Source: Salinibacterium xinjiangense (lineage in GTDB: Bacteria; Actinomycetota; Actinomycetes; Actinomycetales; Microbacteriaceae). From it: DNA of 64,000 bases. A program made the position numbers and the translations under genes. How positions within the stretch are numbered: position 1 is the first letter of the stretch; the number at the start of each line of letters is the position of its first letter. This document shows, piece by piece, positions 8,788 to 17,334 of this stretch. The notes beneath the pieces were generated by a model. That model was not told where the DNA came from and searched no databases. It saw only the letters and a list, made by a program, of their open reading frames with translations. The stretch covers positions 820,585 to 884,584 of the forward strand of contig NZ_BMLC01000001.1 of the NCBI RefSeq assembly GCF_014645015.1. Reading direction: 5' to 3'.

Positions 8788-9788
8788 CGGTACTGCTCCA
8801 ATACCGGCTCAACCATTGCTTCAAATGTGACTCGCCACTCCTGACACTGGTCAATGTTTAGTTGGTACTTGGTTCGGGAGACGGCCGGCGGCAGGTCAGT
8901 TGTTCGGAGCGAAGGGAAATCTTGCCGCACGGCAAAAACTTCTTCTCGAGTCGACTCATAGTGCGAAAAGTAAAGCGAGGCATGAATATCCAAATATCCA
9001 ACGTCTATCAACAGATCTTCAAAGTGGTCTGCTTCATTTGCGAAATTAGCGAGTGACTTCCGGACCCGACCGACGATTTGTGGGAGAGTCAGACCCTGGC
9101 TGTGAGGTCGCACGTCGTAACCGAGGAAGATCAGGAACAAAGGCGAGATTTCGCCAGGGTCCAATTGCCTTTCGCTGTTTATCGTCGCGCTGGCAGACGC
9201 GAGTGATGCACTTGCTTTAACTTCAAGCGCCCAATCTTGAGCGGAGAAGTCGTGGACCTCTGAGTGGGGACCTTCCCACAAGGCGACCGAGCGGTCGACC
9301 GGGACGCCCGCTGCTTGGAGCTCTTGCAGAACGACCAGCTCGGCGAAGAGACCGAGCTGCTCTTCGCGCGTGAGCCCTTCAACGTTCCTGCTAAAGAATG
9401 CTTTCCATCGAGAAAGTCGCTCGGAGACCTTCTTTGCTTCTTCACCTGTGGAGGGCGTCACAGCCCTAACTAAGTCCTGCACCACGACGCCAAACAAAAC
9501 GCTGTCACCCGGCCTGACTTGGTCGATTCTCAGTTGTTGCGCCTTTGGCGTCGAACTAACCAAGGAAAACTTCAGTCCGCGGACTTGGTCTACTTGGCTA
9601 ACCAATGACGATTGGTGCTCGAATTCGAACCGGACACCTCGCATACGCGATTCCGTGTCCACGGTGAGTACCAAGTTCACTGTTCGAGACAGCATCACTC
9701 GGCGAGATACCTGGCCGAGCCCTACGTCAACACTTTCAAGCTCTGCGTAGGTTCCCTCGATGTCCATGAAGCCCGCCTCAGTCGTCAT
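8784..9788 (-). CDS. PD-(D/E)XK motif protein (DUF4420 family)
   Basis: 334 aa from the preferred start. Family hallmarks are LGLFAELVVLQEL, WEGPHSEVHDFSA and WALEVKASAS; the E of FAEL, D of HDF and E-x-K of EVKAS would form the nuclease-type active site. Two ATGs lie close together (9794 and 9788). The second is preferred because AGGAGG on this strand is 9 bases before it but only 3 before the first. The start overlaps the end of the Z1 gene by 11 bp. Family members sit next to Z1 and AIPR genes and are thought to be the nuclease of the system; cleavage itself is an inference. Confidence 0.88.
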   Translation of the reverse strand: MTTEAGFMDIEGTYAELESVDVGLGQVSRRVMLSRTVNLVLTVDTESRMRGVRFEFEHQSSLVSQVDQVRGLKFSLVSSTPKAQQLRIDQVRPGDSVLFGVVVQDLVRAVTPSTGEEAKKVSERLSRWKAFFSRNVEGLTREEQLGLFAELVVLQELQAAGVPVDRSVALWEGPHSEVHDFSAQDWALEVKASASLASASATINSERQLDPGEISPLFLIFLGYDVRPHSQGLTLPQIVGRVRKSLANFANEADHFEDLLIDVGYLDIHASLYFSHYESTREEVFAVRQDFPSLRTTDLPPAVSRTKYQLNIDQCQEWRVTFEAMVEPVLEQYR

Positions 9789-12618
9789 TGTCATCCGCCT
9801 CCTGAAATGCCCGAACCATTTCAAGGTCCCAATAGATCTCGTTTACGCGGTAGTTCACTGAGGGGGCTTCTTCGCTCCACGGAAATGCAATCGCAAACCC
9901 TACATAAGGCGTTTCATCTGCATCCAACCCAGCGGCGTCACGCTCGAGCGGATAAATCAACAAATATCCCCGCTTCGGACTTCTGATCCGGCGCTCAGCT
10001 AGCGCGGTCGGCGCAGTTGGCACCCCGGCCTTGTTTACGCGGCTGGATCCCTCCCAATTGCTTATGGCTTGCTGAAGGGCTCGAGACATTTCTTCGGCAT
10101 CGTCTTTGATCGGGAAAAGCTCGTCGGCGCTGCTTACGAGACGACCGATAACATATGTGGGCGGGTTTCCGTCTGGGCGTGTGTCGGGATTTCGCTCAAT
10201 TAGTCCAAAGCTGTCGTTCGGAAGATTTAGCTCCTCACCCGCACCGTCTTTGGATGCGATATACACGTCCCAAGTGGTCAACTCGGAATCTTCTAATCCG
10301 TTACATGAACGGACATACTCAGACATCGCCGCGGGGAGTGCGCGATAGGCACCGCGATGTGCATCGTATCCATCCAGGAACGCCAGGATGGTTGTCGGCC
10401 TAACGCCTCTCCAATAGTGCTTTCGATTGGTGGTGGCTACTGCATGCGGATCATTCTTCATCGACTCGAGGAGTGTCGTAAGGGCAGCTACGTTCCGTTT
10501 CCGCACAATCTCATCGTCAACAAACAAGATGGTTTCTGTGATTGTGCCGCTGAAGCTGGCGCGAATGTTCTTGGCGAATCGGGACTTGTTCGCTGCGGTT
10601 ACCATTAGGCCATCAGGATGGGACTGCACCCGCAGACCGAAATCAATAGGAGTTTTTCCGAGTGCTGCCATGAGCTCAAACTCTTTATATAGTCGCTCAG
10701 AAGCGCCGGTGATCCTGCGATACCAGCGGACGAGCTGCTCTGTCGTGTACAGCCGGCAAACATCCAGGTAGCCCGGTCTGTATCCGAACCATCTACCCAT
10801 CTGCATCAACGTGTCGTACATCTTGCTCGCTCGCAAGTAATAAGAGGTAGTGAGGCCTTCGAGAGTCAACCCTCGGGAGAGCTTGTCTCCACCCACTGCG
10901 ATTACAGTAATTCCGTCTGGATTTTCCTCGTATAAAAGAGCGTCTTTCGCCTCCCCGTTGATCGCTTTGACCTGCATCTGTCCAACTACTTGCTCAATGA
11001 AGGGCTGAAGTTCGACGAATGATGCAAAGCCAGAGGATTGTGCGTCAAGGGTTCCCTGCGCCTCCATGAGCTCGTGGGTTGCTCGGAAGTCGCCCTCATA
11101 CAGATCGCGCAGCATCAGCCACGCTTGAGTATCAAGGCCTTCGGCCGGAAGGTATAAAATTTCGTTCCTGATCGAAAGCACAAAATCGGTGACCTGTTCC
11201 GCGACGGCAGTTTGTACGTCGACGTATTTGGTGACATGGAGCAACATCGAATTGTGCTTCATCCGCGCTCGTCGGGCCCGCTTAACTGCGGAGGATAGGA
11301 CGAAGGAACATATCGCTTCTCGGACACTTTTGGGCAGGGGTCCCTTTGGCAGTTCACCTTTCTTGTGTCCGTCCGGCAGCCAAGAGTCGTAGTCCTTGAC
11401 TTCTCGATTCGTAGGAAGCGCCTCGACCCCCTCCACACCTGCCGAGTCGTCTTCCTTAAGTCCGAATATTTTTGCCGGCCCTGAATACGCCGAGGTCTCC
11501 GGCAAAGTCACAATGAAGTGCTCCGGGAACAACCCCTTTCCAAAGATCTCGTGATCCGCAGAGGGATTAATAAAGATGTTGGCGAAGGGGGTAGCCGTAT
11601 ATCCGACGTAGGCGGTCTTTTCGAAAGCATTCAGCAGTTGGCGGATCAACGCGTTGGTCGCCGAGGGACTACTCTCGTCGCCCGTCACTTTGTCGACGAT
11701 CGAGCCGGTATCGATAGATGCGTGGTCCGCCTCGTCATCGATGAGCAGCATTGGAACATTGCGCACAATCTTCTGACCGGTTTCGGGGTCCAACTCATGG
11801 TGAAGACCGGTTGACCAGGCATAAAGGTTTTTCAAGATGGCGGTATTTTTCTTCACGACAAGAATCACCGGATCGCCACCAAGGGCGCCAACTCCTTGCG
11901 CAAGCCGTCGGTTAAAGTCGCCCTTCTGATCTGACGACGTAGGGCAATTGATTCGGGGCTTCCGGGCGTCTTTTAGTCCAACTCCTACGCGCATCCCCAG
12001 ACTGCCGTTTATATTTCCCTGGGTATTGAACCCCAAAACACCGCTGTTGATTCGTAACTGGGTTTGGCTTCGAAGGTTGTCATGTGTCCCCGCCAACACA
12101 ATGACCAATTTGTATCCGGCATCAAGCGCCTTGTTGATCAAGCCAACGTAGTTTGACGTCTTGCCGGACTGGACCTGGCCGGCGACGAGCCCACGTCGGC
12201 TCCAGGCCCCCGGTCGTCGTGGGTCTTCCAACATCCCTAGGATGCGATCGGTGATGGGGTGAAGCGATCCATCGATGACGGTTTCCGGCCGATGTTCGTC
12301 CTCGATCAGCCACTGCCGGTACCTGCTCCAGTACTCCCAACTGATTTCGTTCTTTTGAGTTTCCAGCCACTCGACGTGTCCTTCATTGTTTACGAGGAGG
12401 TGCTCGTTACCGACGTAGACGTTGAACAGAGTTTCTAACTGCAAGGCGGCGTCGTGCATCTGCTCTTCGCTTACCTCGTAGCCGGAACGAGACTCGGTGA
12501 ACTCTTTCGCAGCCGCGAGAGCCTCGTCAAACAGCTCCTGGGGAACGACTCCGAATTCCCGGTACTGCTCGGCCAACTCCACACGTGCGTAACTGACTAT
12601 CTTTTCAGAGACGTTCAT
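9778..12618 (-). CDS. Z1-domain helicase-like ATPase
   Basis: 946 aa. The P-loop GQVQSGKT (147-154), Walker B IDDEAD (293-298), motif III-like YVGYTATPFAN (337-347) and the C-terminal VGGDKLSRGLTLEGLTTSYY followed by MGRWFGYRPGY define the Z1 branch of superfamily 2. In this branch the last block replaces the usual arginine-finger motif. Z1 proteins occur almost only in restriction or defence operons and probably translocate on or remodel DNA. The ATG at 12618 overlaps the stop of the upstream MutL-type ATPase gene by 4 bp. The N-terminal 130 residues are helical and unassigned. Confidence 0.92.
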   Translation of the reverse strand: MNVSEKIVSYARVELAEQYREFGVVPQELFDEALAAAKEFTESRSGYEVSEEQMHDAALQLETLFNVYVGNEHLLVNNEGHVEWLETQKNEISWEYWSRYRQWLIEDEHRPETVIDGSLHPITDRILGMLEDPRRPGAWSRRGLVAGQVQSGKTSNYVGLINKALDAGYKLVIVLAGTHDNLRSQTQLRINSGVLGFNTQGNINGSLGMRVGVGLKDARKPRINCPTSSDQKGDFNRRLAQGVGALGGDPVILVVKKNTAILKNLYAWSTGLHHELDPETGQKIVRNVPMLLIDDEADHASIDTGSIVDKVTGDESSPSATNALIRQLLNAFEKTAYVGYTATPFANIFINPSADHEIFGKGLFPEHFIVTLPETSAYSGPAKIFGLKEDDSAGVEGVEALPTNREVKDYDSWLPDGHKKGELPKGPLPKSVREAICSFVLSSAVKRARRARMKHNSMLLHVTKYVDVQTAVAEQVTDFVLSIRNEILYLPAEGLDTQAWLMLRDLYEGDFRATHELMEAQGTLDAQSSGFASFVELQPFIEQVVGQMQVKAINGEAKDALLYEENPDGITVIAVGGDKLSRGLTLEGLTTSYYLRASKMYDTLMQMGRWFGYRPGYLDVCRLYTTEQLVRWYRRITGASERLYKEFELMAALGKTPIDFGLRVQSHPDGLMVTAANKSRFAKNIRASFSGTITETILFVDDEIVRKRNVAALTTLLESMKNDPHAVATTNRKHYWRGVRPTTILAFLDGYDAHRGAYRALPAAMSEYVRSCNGLEDSELTTWDVYIASKDGAGEELNLPNDSFGLIERNPDTRPDGNPPTYVIGRLVSSADELFPIKDDAEEMSRALQQAISNWEGSSRVNKAGVPTAPTALAERRIRSPKRGYLLIYPLERDAAGLDADETPYVGFAIAFPWSEEAPSVNYRVNEIYWDLEMVRAFQEADDNDD

Positions 12619-14162
12619 TCGAGGTCCTCTCGGAAGGCTTGAACAATTTCGAGGTAGTAGATGAAGGGCTCGGCAGTAGCCAAAAAATCGAGGGCTTCAG
12701 AAGAAGATTTGCCCTTGGCGATTTGTCGTTGATGCATGAATTCCAATTGATCCCGTACTTCGAGGCCCTCGTCTTGAAAAGGGCCTTTGGTTGAATCCAA
12801 CGACTCGGCTACTGCTATCCCAATCTGAGTGACGGGGACCGTCTCTTCAACAAATCGCAAAAGCCGCTCTACTGCGGTTTTGTTGACGAGTCCGTCACTC
12901 AGTGCATCGGCCACTAGCGGATGCCTACGATTCACCCGATAGGAAGTGCCACCGCTCCTGTGCCCAATTGCATCCCAAGCGACCACATACTCCTTTGCCA
13001 GACGGGACGCGGTCTGCTTGCCGCGGAATCTATAGACCTCTTCGGCATCCTTCTTCGTGGCTCTTGCAATACGCCGCAAATCACCCAACATCCCGCTGGG
13101 CGCCTTGATTGATGACTTCCTGACATCTACCTGCCATAGGTGATCCAGCGTTGACGGGATTTCGATGGCGATCCGGGCGAGCTTGCTGTGCTCCTCCTTA
13201 GCGCCGCCCACCCCCAGCCATGATCCGCCCACAAGCAAGCGATCTTTTCGATACACGTAGAACCCTTGGCTTGCGTTCCAACCATCCAAACCGGCAGCCG
13301 CTTCGTGCTCCGCTTCGCTCAACTTCGACTTGTGAGGCAGCACAAACGGCTCGACCACGACTTCGTAACCTGCCAACCAAATGGACTCTTTGCCAGTAGT
13401 CGAGGTAGCCATGTGGCTACGTAGAAACGGATCCCATGGGATTAGTTGCTGACCGTTCACCCATATCCGCACAGGTCGACTGCGGGAAAGGTATCGGTGG
13501 AAGACCAATTCGAGGTGCCTTCGAACGGAGTCGACGATTTTTAGAAAGTCAGCTTGCGATCCCGCCGACTCTGCGCCGAACACCTTATCGAGCATGCGAT
13601 CCAGTTTCCCCAATGCGACTACGGTGCCCGAATCTGGTAATAACTCCGCCATACTTTCCGAAATTTCGCTGGGCGCTTCCGTGAGAAGTCTCCACTCGTC
13701 CGTCCTTTGCACGACGTCTAAGTCCCATTGGCGCACGTGTAAATTCTCGGCCTTCGGGGTTCGGGACATCACCGTCAACTGACGTCCCTGAGAGAACGAG
13801 GCTGTCTTGAGCCCGAGTCCGAACCTGCCAAGGTCGCCCTTGCTTCGATCATTCAGCGGGCTCTGACTTCCAAGCCGCATCGCCGCGACGAGGGTTTTCT
13901 CGTCCATCCCATCTCCGTTGTCAGTGATGGATATCCAAGAACTGGAACCCATCCAGTGCAACTGGACACGAATTTCGAACGCACTAGCAGAAATGCTGTT
14001 ATCGATCAGATCCGCAAGGGCGGTCTGGGGGCTGTAGCCGAACGCACGAAGCGATTCGAGGATTGGGCTAGCGCTTGGCTCAACAATCTCGTAGTCATGG
14101 CCACCGGCTCTAGCGTCTTCGATTGTCGCGTGTGGCTCCCTATGCGTCACCGGGTCACACAT
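12615..14162 (-). CDS. MutL/MORC-type GHKL ATPase of the defence operon
   Basis: 515 aa from the chosen ATG. The Bergerat ATP-binding fold is complete: N-box ALADLIDNSISA (48-59), G1 DNGDGMD (81-87) and G2 GRFGLGLKTASFS (112-124). Sequence similarity starts at YEIVEPSASPILESLRAFGYSP (about residue 24), so the ATG at 14162 is favoured. The frame is open upstream to 14411 and an earlier start at 14273 is possible; no strong ribosome binding site decides. It heads the leftward operon and is divergent from vsr, leaving about 290 bp for two promoters. In related systems this ATPase is expected to act as a clamp or sensor together with the Z1 protein. Confidence 0.88.
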   Translation of the reverse strand: MCDPVTHREPHATIEDARAGGHDYEIVEPSASPILESLRAFGYSPQTALADLIDNSISASAFEIRVQLHWMGSSSWISITDNGDGMDEKTLVAAMRLGSQSPLNDRSKGDLGRFGLGLKTASFSQGRQLTVMSRTPKAENLHVRQWDLDVVQRTDEWRLLTEAPSEISESMAELLPDSGTVVALGKLDRMLDKVFGAESAGSQADFLKIVDSVRRHLELVFHRYLSRSRPVRIWVNGQQLIPWDPFLRSHMATSTTGKESIWLAGYEVVVEPFVLPHKSKLSEAEHEAAAGLDGWNASQGFYVYRKDRLLVGGSWLGVGGAKEEHSKLARIAIEIPSTLDHLWQVDVRKSSIKAPSGMLGDLRRIARATKKDAEEVYRFRGKQTASRLAKEYVVAWDAIGHRSGGTSYRVNRRHPLVADALSDGLVNKTAVERLLRFVEETVPVTQIGIAVAESLDSTKGPFQDEGLEVRDQLEFMHQRQIAKGKSSSEALDFLATAEPFIYYLEIVQAFREDLE

Positions 14163-14451
14163 TTGAATGCGATGCCAGCAAAGTAACGGGAAACGCAACC
14201 TCTTGCTGGGATGGGGGCAGAAAGAGCGTTCTTGTCCCCCGAACTGTGATAATGACGGCGATGAGATCGGCATCCGACGCTCGGTATTGCAAGATGCTTT
14301 CCCCCATTGCGCCCCGGCCGGATCGCTCACTACGAATATATTGGAGTCTGCTGACATTCGCTCGACTTCGCTAACCCCAATCCGGGTGACTTCGCCAACA
14401 TAGGCCCGCAATTGGCCAGATTTCCGGACAAGTAGGGCGTAAATTGATCAT

Positions 14452-14862
14452 GTGGCTGATGTTCACTCCCCTGAGCAACGCAGCCGGAATATGGCAGGAA
14501 TCCGATCAGCGAACACTAAGCCAGAACTTCGGCTTCGAAGGGCCCTTCACGCGCAAGGCTTTCGATACAGGCTCAACTCGGCGAAGCTGCCGGGCAAACC
14601 TGATCTAGTGTTCCCGAGCCGCAAAAAAGTGATTTTTGTTAACGGCTGCTTCTGGCACGTGCATGACTGCAGGTACGGTCAGGTCGTGCCTGCAACCCGA
14701 CCAGAGTTCTGGGCTGAGAAGCGCAACGGGACAGTTGGGCGTGACGCACGTAAAAACTCCGAACTGGAAGCGCTTGGGTGGCAGGTGCACACGGTTTGGG
14801 AGTGCGAACTTCGAATACCTGAACAGGCCATCGCAGATGCAGTTCAATTCCTTAAATCGTAA
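14452..14862 (+). CDS. vsr: Very short patch repair endonuclease Vsr
   Basis: 136 aa, GTG start that gives the family's usual opening (ADVHSPEQRSRNMAGIR, compare MTDVLTPEQRxxNM). The catalytic Asp51 lies in KLPGKPDLVFP, and the cluster GCFWHVHDC (65-73) carries the zinc and active-site Cys and His residues. Vsr nicks next to T in T:G mismatches that arise when 5-methylcytosine deaminates. Its presence fits the m5C methyltransferase at the far end of the island. Length is normal for the family. It is transcribed away from the ATPase-Z1-DUF4420-AIPR operon. Confidence 0.95.
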   Translation: MADVHSPEQRSRNMAGIRSANTKPELRLRRALHAQGFRYRLNSAKLPGKPDLVFPSRKKVIFVNGCFWHVHDCRYGQVVPATRPEFWAEKRNGTVGRDARKNSELEALGWQVHTVWECELRIPEQAIADAVQFLKS

Positions 14863-14887
14863 TGACTTCAGGTGCCACTACCCCTTA

Positions 14888-15190
14888 CTGGCGTCCGTGG
14901 CACCGCCACTGTGGCGACGGCGACCACCAGCATCGCGATGAAGACCGCGGCCGAGCCAGCGGTGATCCTCGCGGGTAAGAGGTCATCGGCATCCCCCTTC
15001 CCCGAAGATGGAGTTAGCTATCCCACCGAAGATGGAAACCCCGATCGCGCTGCCGATGGAGCGGGCGAACAGGTTCGTCCCGGTGACGACACTGCGCTCA
15101 TCCCATCCGACGATGGATCGGCCGGCGCTAAGGGTGGGTACAGCCACCAGTCACATAGCGAGGCAGACGATGAAGCAAGCGATCACGAGA
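14888..15190 (-). pseudogene. Remnant of an MFS transporter gene (3' part)
   Basis: This stretch matches the 3' portion of the intact DHA2-type transporter gene (about 35560-35870, same strand) by eye at roughly 80%. Shared runs include gccgatcgcgctgccgatggagcggg-like sequence and gaccaccagca with cgcgatgaa. Indels break every frame. It lies just past vsr, so the right edge of the defence island is a transporter remnant, as the left edge is a recQ remnant. Confidence 0.75.
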
Positions 15191-15520
15191 CAGTAATTGG
15201 ATCGGTCTGTTGAGGCCGAGTGACGACACGCTATCGACCATTGAGGAAGCCTGTGGGGTGCTTCGTGCGGGAACGTGGTTCGCATCTGAGCCACTGGGGT
15301 GGCGCTCGAAGCCAGCGACGTGCGCAGGCGCGGGAGATGAGGCAGCGTCTGCCCGCGCCACCGACCTGCCCAGCACCAGCCCTAGTGGATGCCATCCAGC
15401 GTGTCGGTCGCGGTGTTGCCGATGTTCGCCCAAAACTCCGGCTACCCCACTGGGCCGAAGTTCTGCGTTCATGCGGTTAATCTTCCTCGACTAAAAGACA
15501 GCCTCCGCCGGTAGCCTCCG
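15191..15520. other. Unassigned decayed sequence
   Basis: About 330 bp with no convincing gene. The minus strand carries protein-like pieces interrupted by stops (for example PEFWANIGNTATDTLDGI near 15400), so it may be another remnant. The family is not recognised. Confidence 0.3.
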
Positions 15521-15523
15521 GGC

Positions 15524-15740
15524 ATGGCGCTGTTAAATCGCATAATCGTTGACCCGGAGGTCGCGCACGGTCGGCCGCGGCACGCGAATTCGCGTGACTG
15601 ACGTGCTTTCGCGTCTAGCTCAAGGCGCCTCAGAAACAGAGATGCTTGAGCACTACCCACATCTCGCCGCCGAGGACATCCGCACATGCCTCGCGTATGC
15701 CGCTGCACAGACCGACCACGCGATCGTGGTTGCTTCGTAG
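15524..15740 (+). pseudogene. Frameshifted DUF433 antitoxin gene
   Basis: The N-terminus MALLNRIIVDPEVAHGRP starts at 15524 and runs into a TGA. The adjacent frame carries the rest of the family pattern, RGTRIRVTDVLSRLAQGASETEMLEHYPHL and EDIRTCLAYAA, to the TAG at 15740. A short indel near 15580 separates the halves (family pattern: DPE-x-GKPxIRGTRIRV). DUF433 proteins are antitoxins of the VapB45 type, normally followed by a DUF5615 PIN-like toxin, which is what remains just downstream. Confidence 0.8.
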
Positions 15741-15830
15741 CTGGTGCGTTTTCCTGCCGCCGAGCTGCGGTGACGGGCGCAGGTGGGAGGCACGAGGCAT
15801 CCACTGGCCCCATAATGAAGCCGCCACAGC
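15741..15830 (+). pseudogene. Remnant of a DUF5615 PIN-like toxin gene
   Basis: Directly after the DUF433 stop, reading across a frame gives VRFLPPSC and RRWEARGIHWP. This resembles the start of DUF5615 toxins (RFLVDAQLPPALARWLxxRG). Only about 30 codons remain and the frame is broken. Position right behind a DUF433 gene supports the call. Confidence 0.5.
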
Positions 15831-15837
15831 ACCCGCC

Positions 15838-17274
15838 CTACCCGATCCCTCCCAGGGTCTCCATCTCGGTGTTGCCGATGCGCGCGATGACGTCGGGACG
15901 GTTGCGTCGAAGGTAGACGTACCTGATGACCGTGAGCAACACGAGCCCAAGGAAGATCCACGGCAGCACGTTGAACGGAAATGTCGGCACCGGGAACACG
16001 TTCGCATAAAAAACGTACGCCATACCCACAACCGACAGGACGGTCGTGAGCCACACCAGTGGGGTGGCCTTTCCCATCCTGCGCAAGACGATGAGCGAGG
16101 CCACCGCGACCAGCGCATAGGCGAACATGTAGCCGTAGGTTCCCGTCGTGTTGATCCAAACCAGCACGCTGATGCCATCGACGCCCGCAAGATAGAAGAG
16201 CACGGGCAGCAGGATGATGAACGGCGCCACCATGAGGATCGCCCGGTGCGGCGTCAGGTGCGTGGGGTGGGTGCGACCGATGGATTCGTGCACCACTCCC
16301 TCCTTGCCCATCACGTACACGATGCGTCCGATGACGTTGATCGGAGCGACGACGACGGCGAAGAACGACGCGGCGATACCGAAATTGAGGATCGGGTAGA
16401 ACCAGGTGGGGAAACCCGCGAAGGCCGCGATGTCATCCATGGGGCTCGCCGACGCTCCGAGACCGTCACCGAGCACGGCGACCTGGGAGTAGGCGGCGAA
16501 GATATACAGCAGGCCCACGCCGAGCGCACTCCACATGATGACGCGAGGGATGGTGCGGAACGGATTGCGTGCCTCGCGACCCAAAGCATCAGCTGATGAG
16601 AAGCCGACGAAACCAAGGATGGCCAGCACCATACCGGCGGCGACACCGTTGAAGGTGATGTTCTCGAAAGCGAACTGTGACAGATCCAGCGCGTTCGGCC
16701 CGAGGGCGACGAGACCGGAGATCAGCACGATCGTGATGATGGTGATCGACACGAGCTCGAGCGCGAGCGAAACCCGGGCCGACAGCCTGATCGAGCGGAT
16801 CGTGAAGTAGGTGGCCAGCGACCCCAGCAGGATCGCAATGACAACCTGCGACAGCACGCCCTCGACAGGAATCCCCAGGTCATTGAGCACCGTGGTCATG
16901 TACACGACGGAGCCGCTGAGCGAGGCCGCCGCAATGCCGAAGCAACCGAGCACGAGGGTCACGCCCGTCAGGAAGGCGCCGGTCGGGCCGAGACCCGCCG
17001 CCGAGTAGCTATAGAGCGACCCCGCCGATGCGCGCGTCTTCGCGAACTGGGCGATGTTGTAGCCGACAGCGAGGATGATGATGGTGGCGATCGCAAAAGA
17101 AAGCCACGTCGCTTTTCCTGCGGTCAGAAATATTGCCGCCGCGGTGAAGGCGATGACAGCGCTGGGCGCAATGTTGGCGAGCGCCTGGGCGGCGAGTTCC
17201 GCGCCGCCCATGACGCCCGAGCGAAGGCCGGCGTCGGCTTTCTGCCCGGTCGCCTCGGTTTTTTCTGTGGTCAT
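15838..17274 (-). CDS. APC-superfamily amino acid/amine permease
   Basis: 478 aa with about 12 hydrophobic helices. The N-terminal pattern GGAELAAQALANIAPSAVIAF and GLGPTGAFLTGVTLVLG are typical of the amino acid-polyamine-organocation transporters. It would import an amino acid or amine by proton symport; the substrate is not readable. The ATG at 17274 follows AAAGGAAC. It lies 60 bp after the zinc alcohol dehydrogenase gene on the same strand, so the two probably form an operon. A PucR-type regulator is divergent from it. This setting suggests use of an amino alcohol or amine, which is an inference. Confidence 0.88.
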   Translation of the reverse strand: MTTEKTEATGQKADAGLRSGVMGGAELAAQALANIAPSAVIAFTAAAIFLTAGKATWLSFAIATIIILAVGYNIAQFAKTRASAGSLYSYSAAGLGPTGAFLTGVTLVLGCFGIAAASLSGSVVYMTTVLNDLGIPVEGVLSQVVIAILLGSLATYFTIRSIRLSARVSLALELVSITIITIVLISGLVALGPNALDLSQFAFENITFNGVAAGMVLAILGFVGFSSADALGREARNPFRTIPRVIMWSALGVGLLYIFAAYSQVAVLGDGLGASASPMDDIAAFAGFPTWFYPILNFGIAASFFAVVVAPINVIGRIVYVMGKEGVVHESIGRTHPTHLTPHRAILMVAPFIILLPVLFYLAGVDGISVLVWINTTGTYGYMFAYALVAVASLIVLRRMGKATPLVWLTTVLSVVGMAYVFYANVFPVPTFPFNVLPWIFLGLVLLTVIRYVYLRRNRPDVIARIGNTEMETLGGIG

Positions 17275-17334
17275 GATGATGTTCCTTTCACTGGAGAGAC
17301 AGGGTGATTCTTCGGGTGGAGCACGGCAGAAGCG

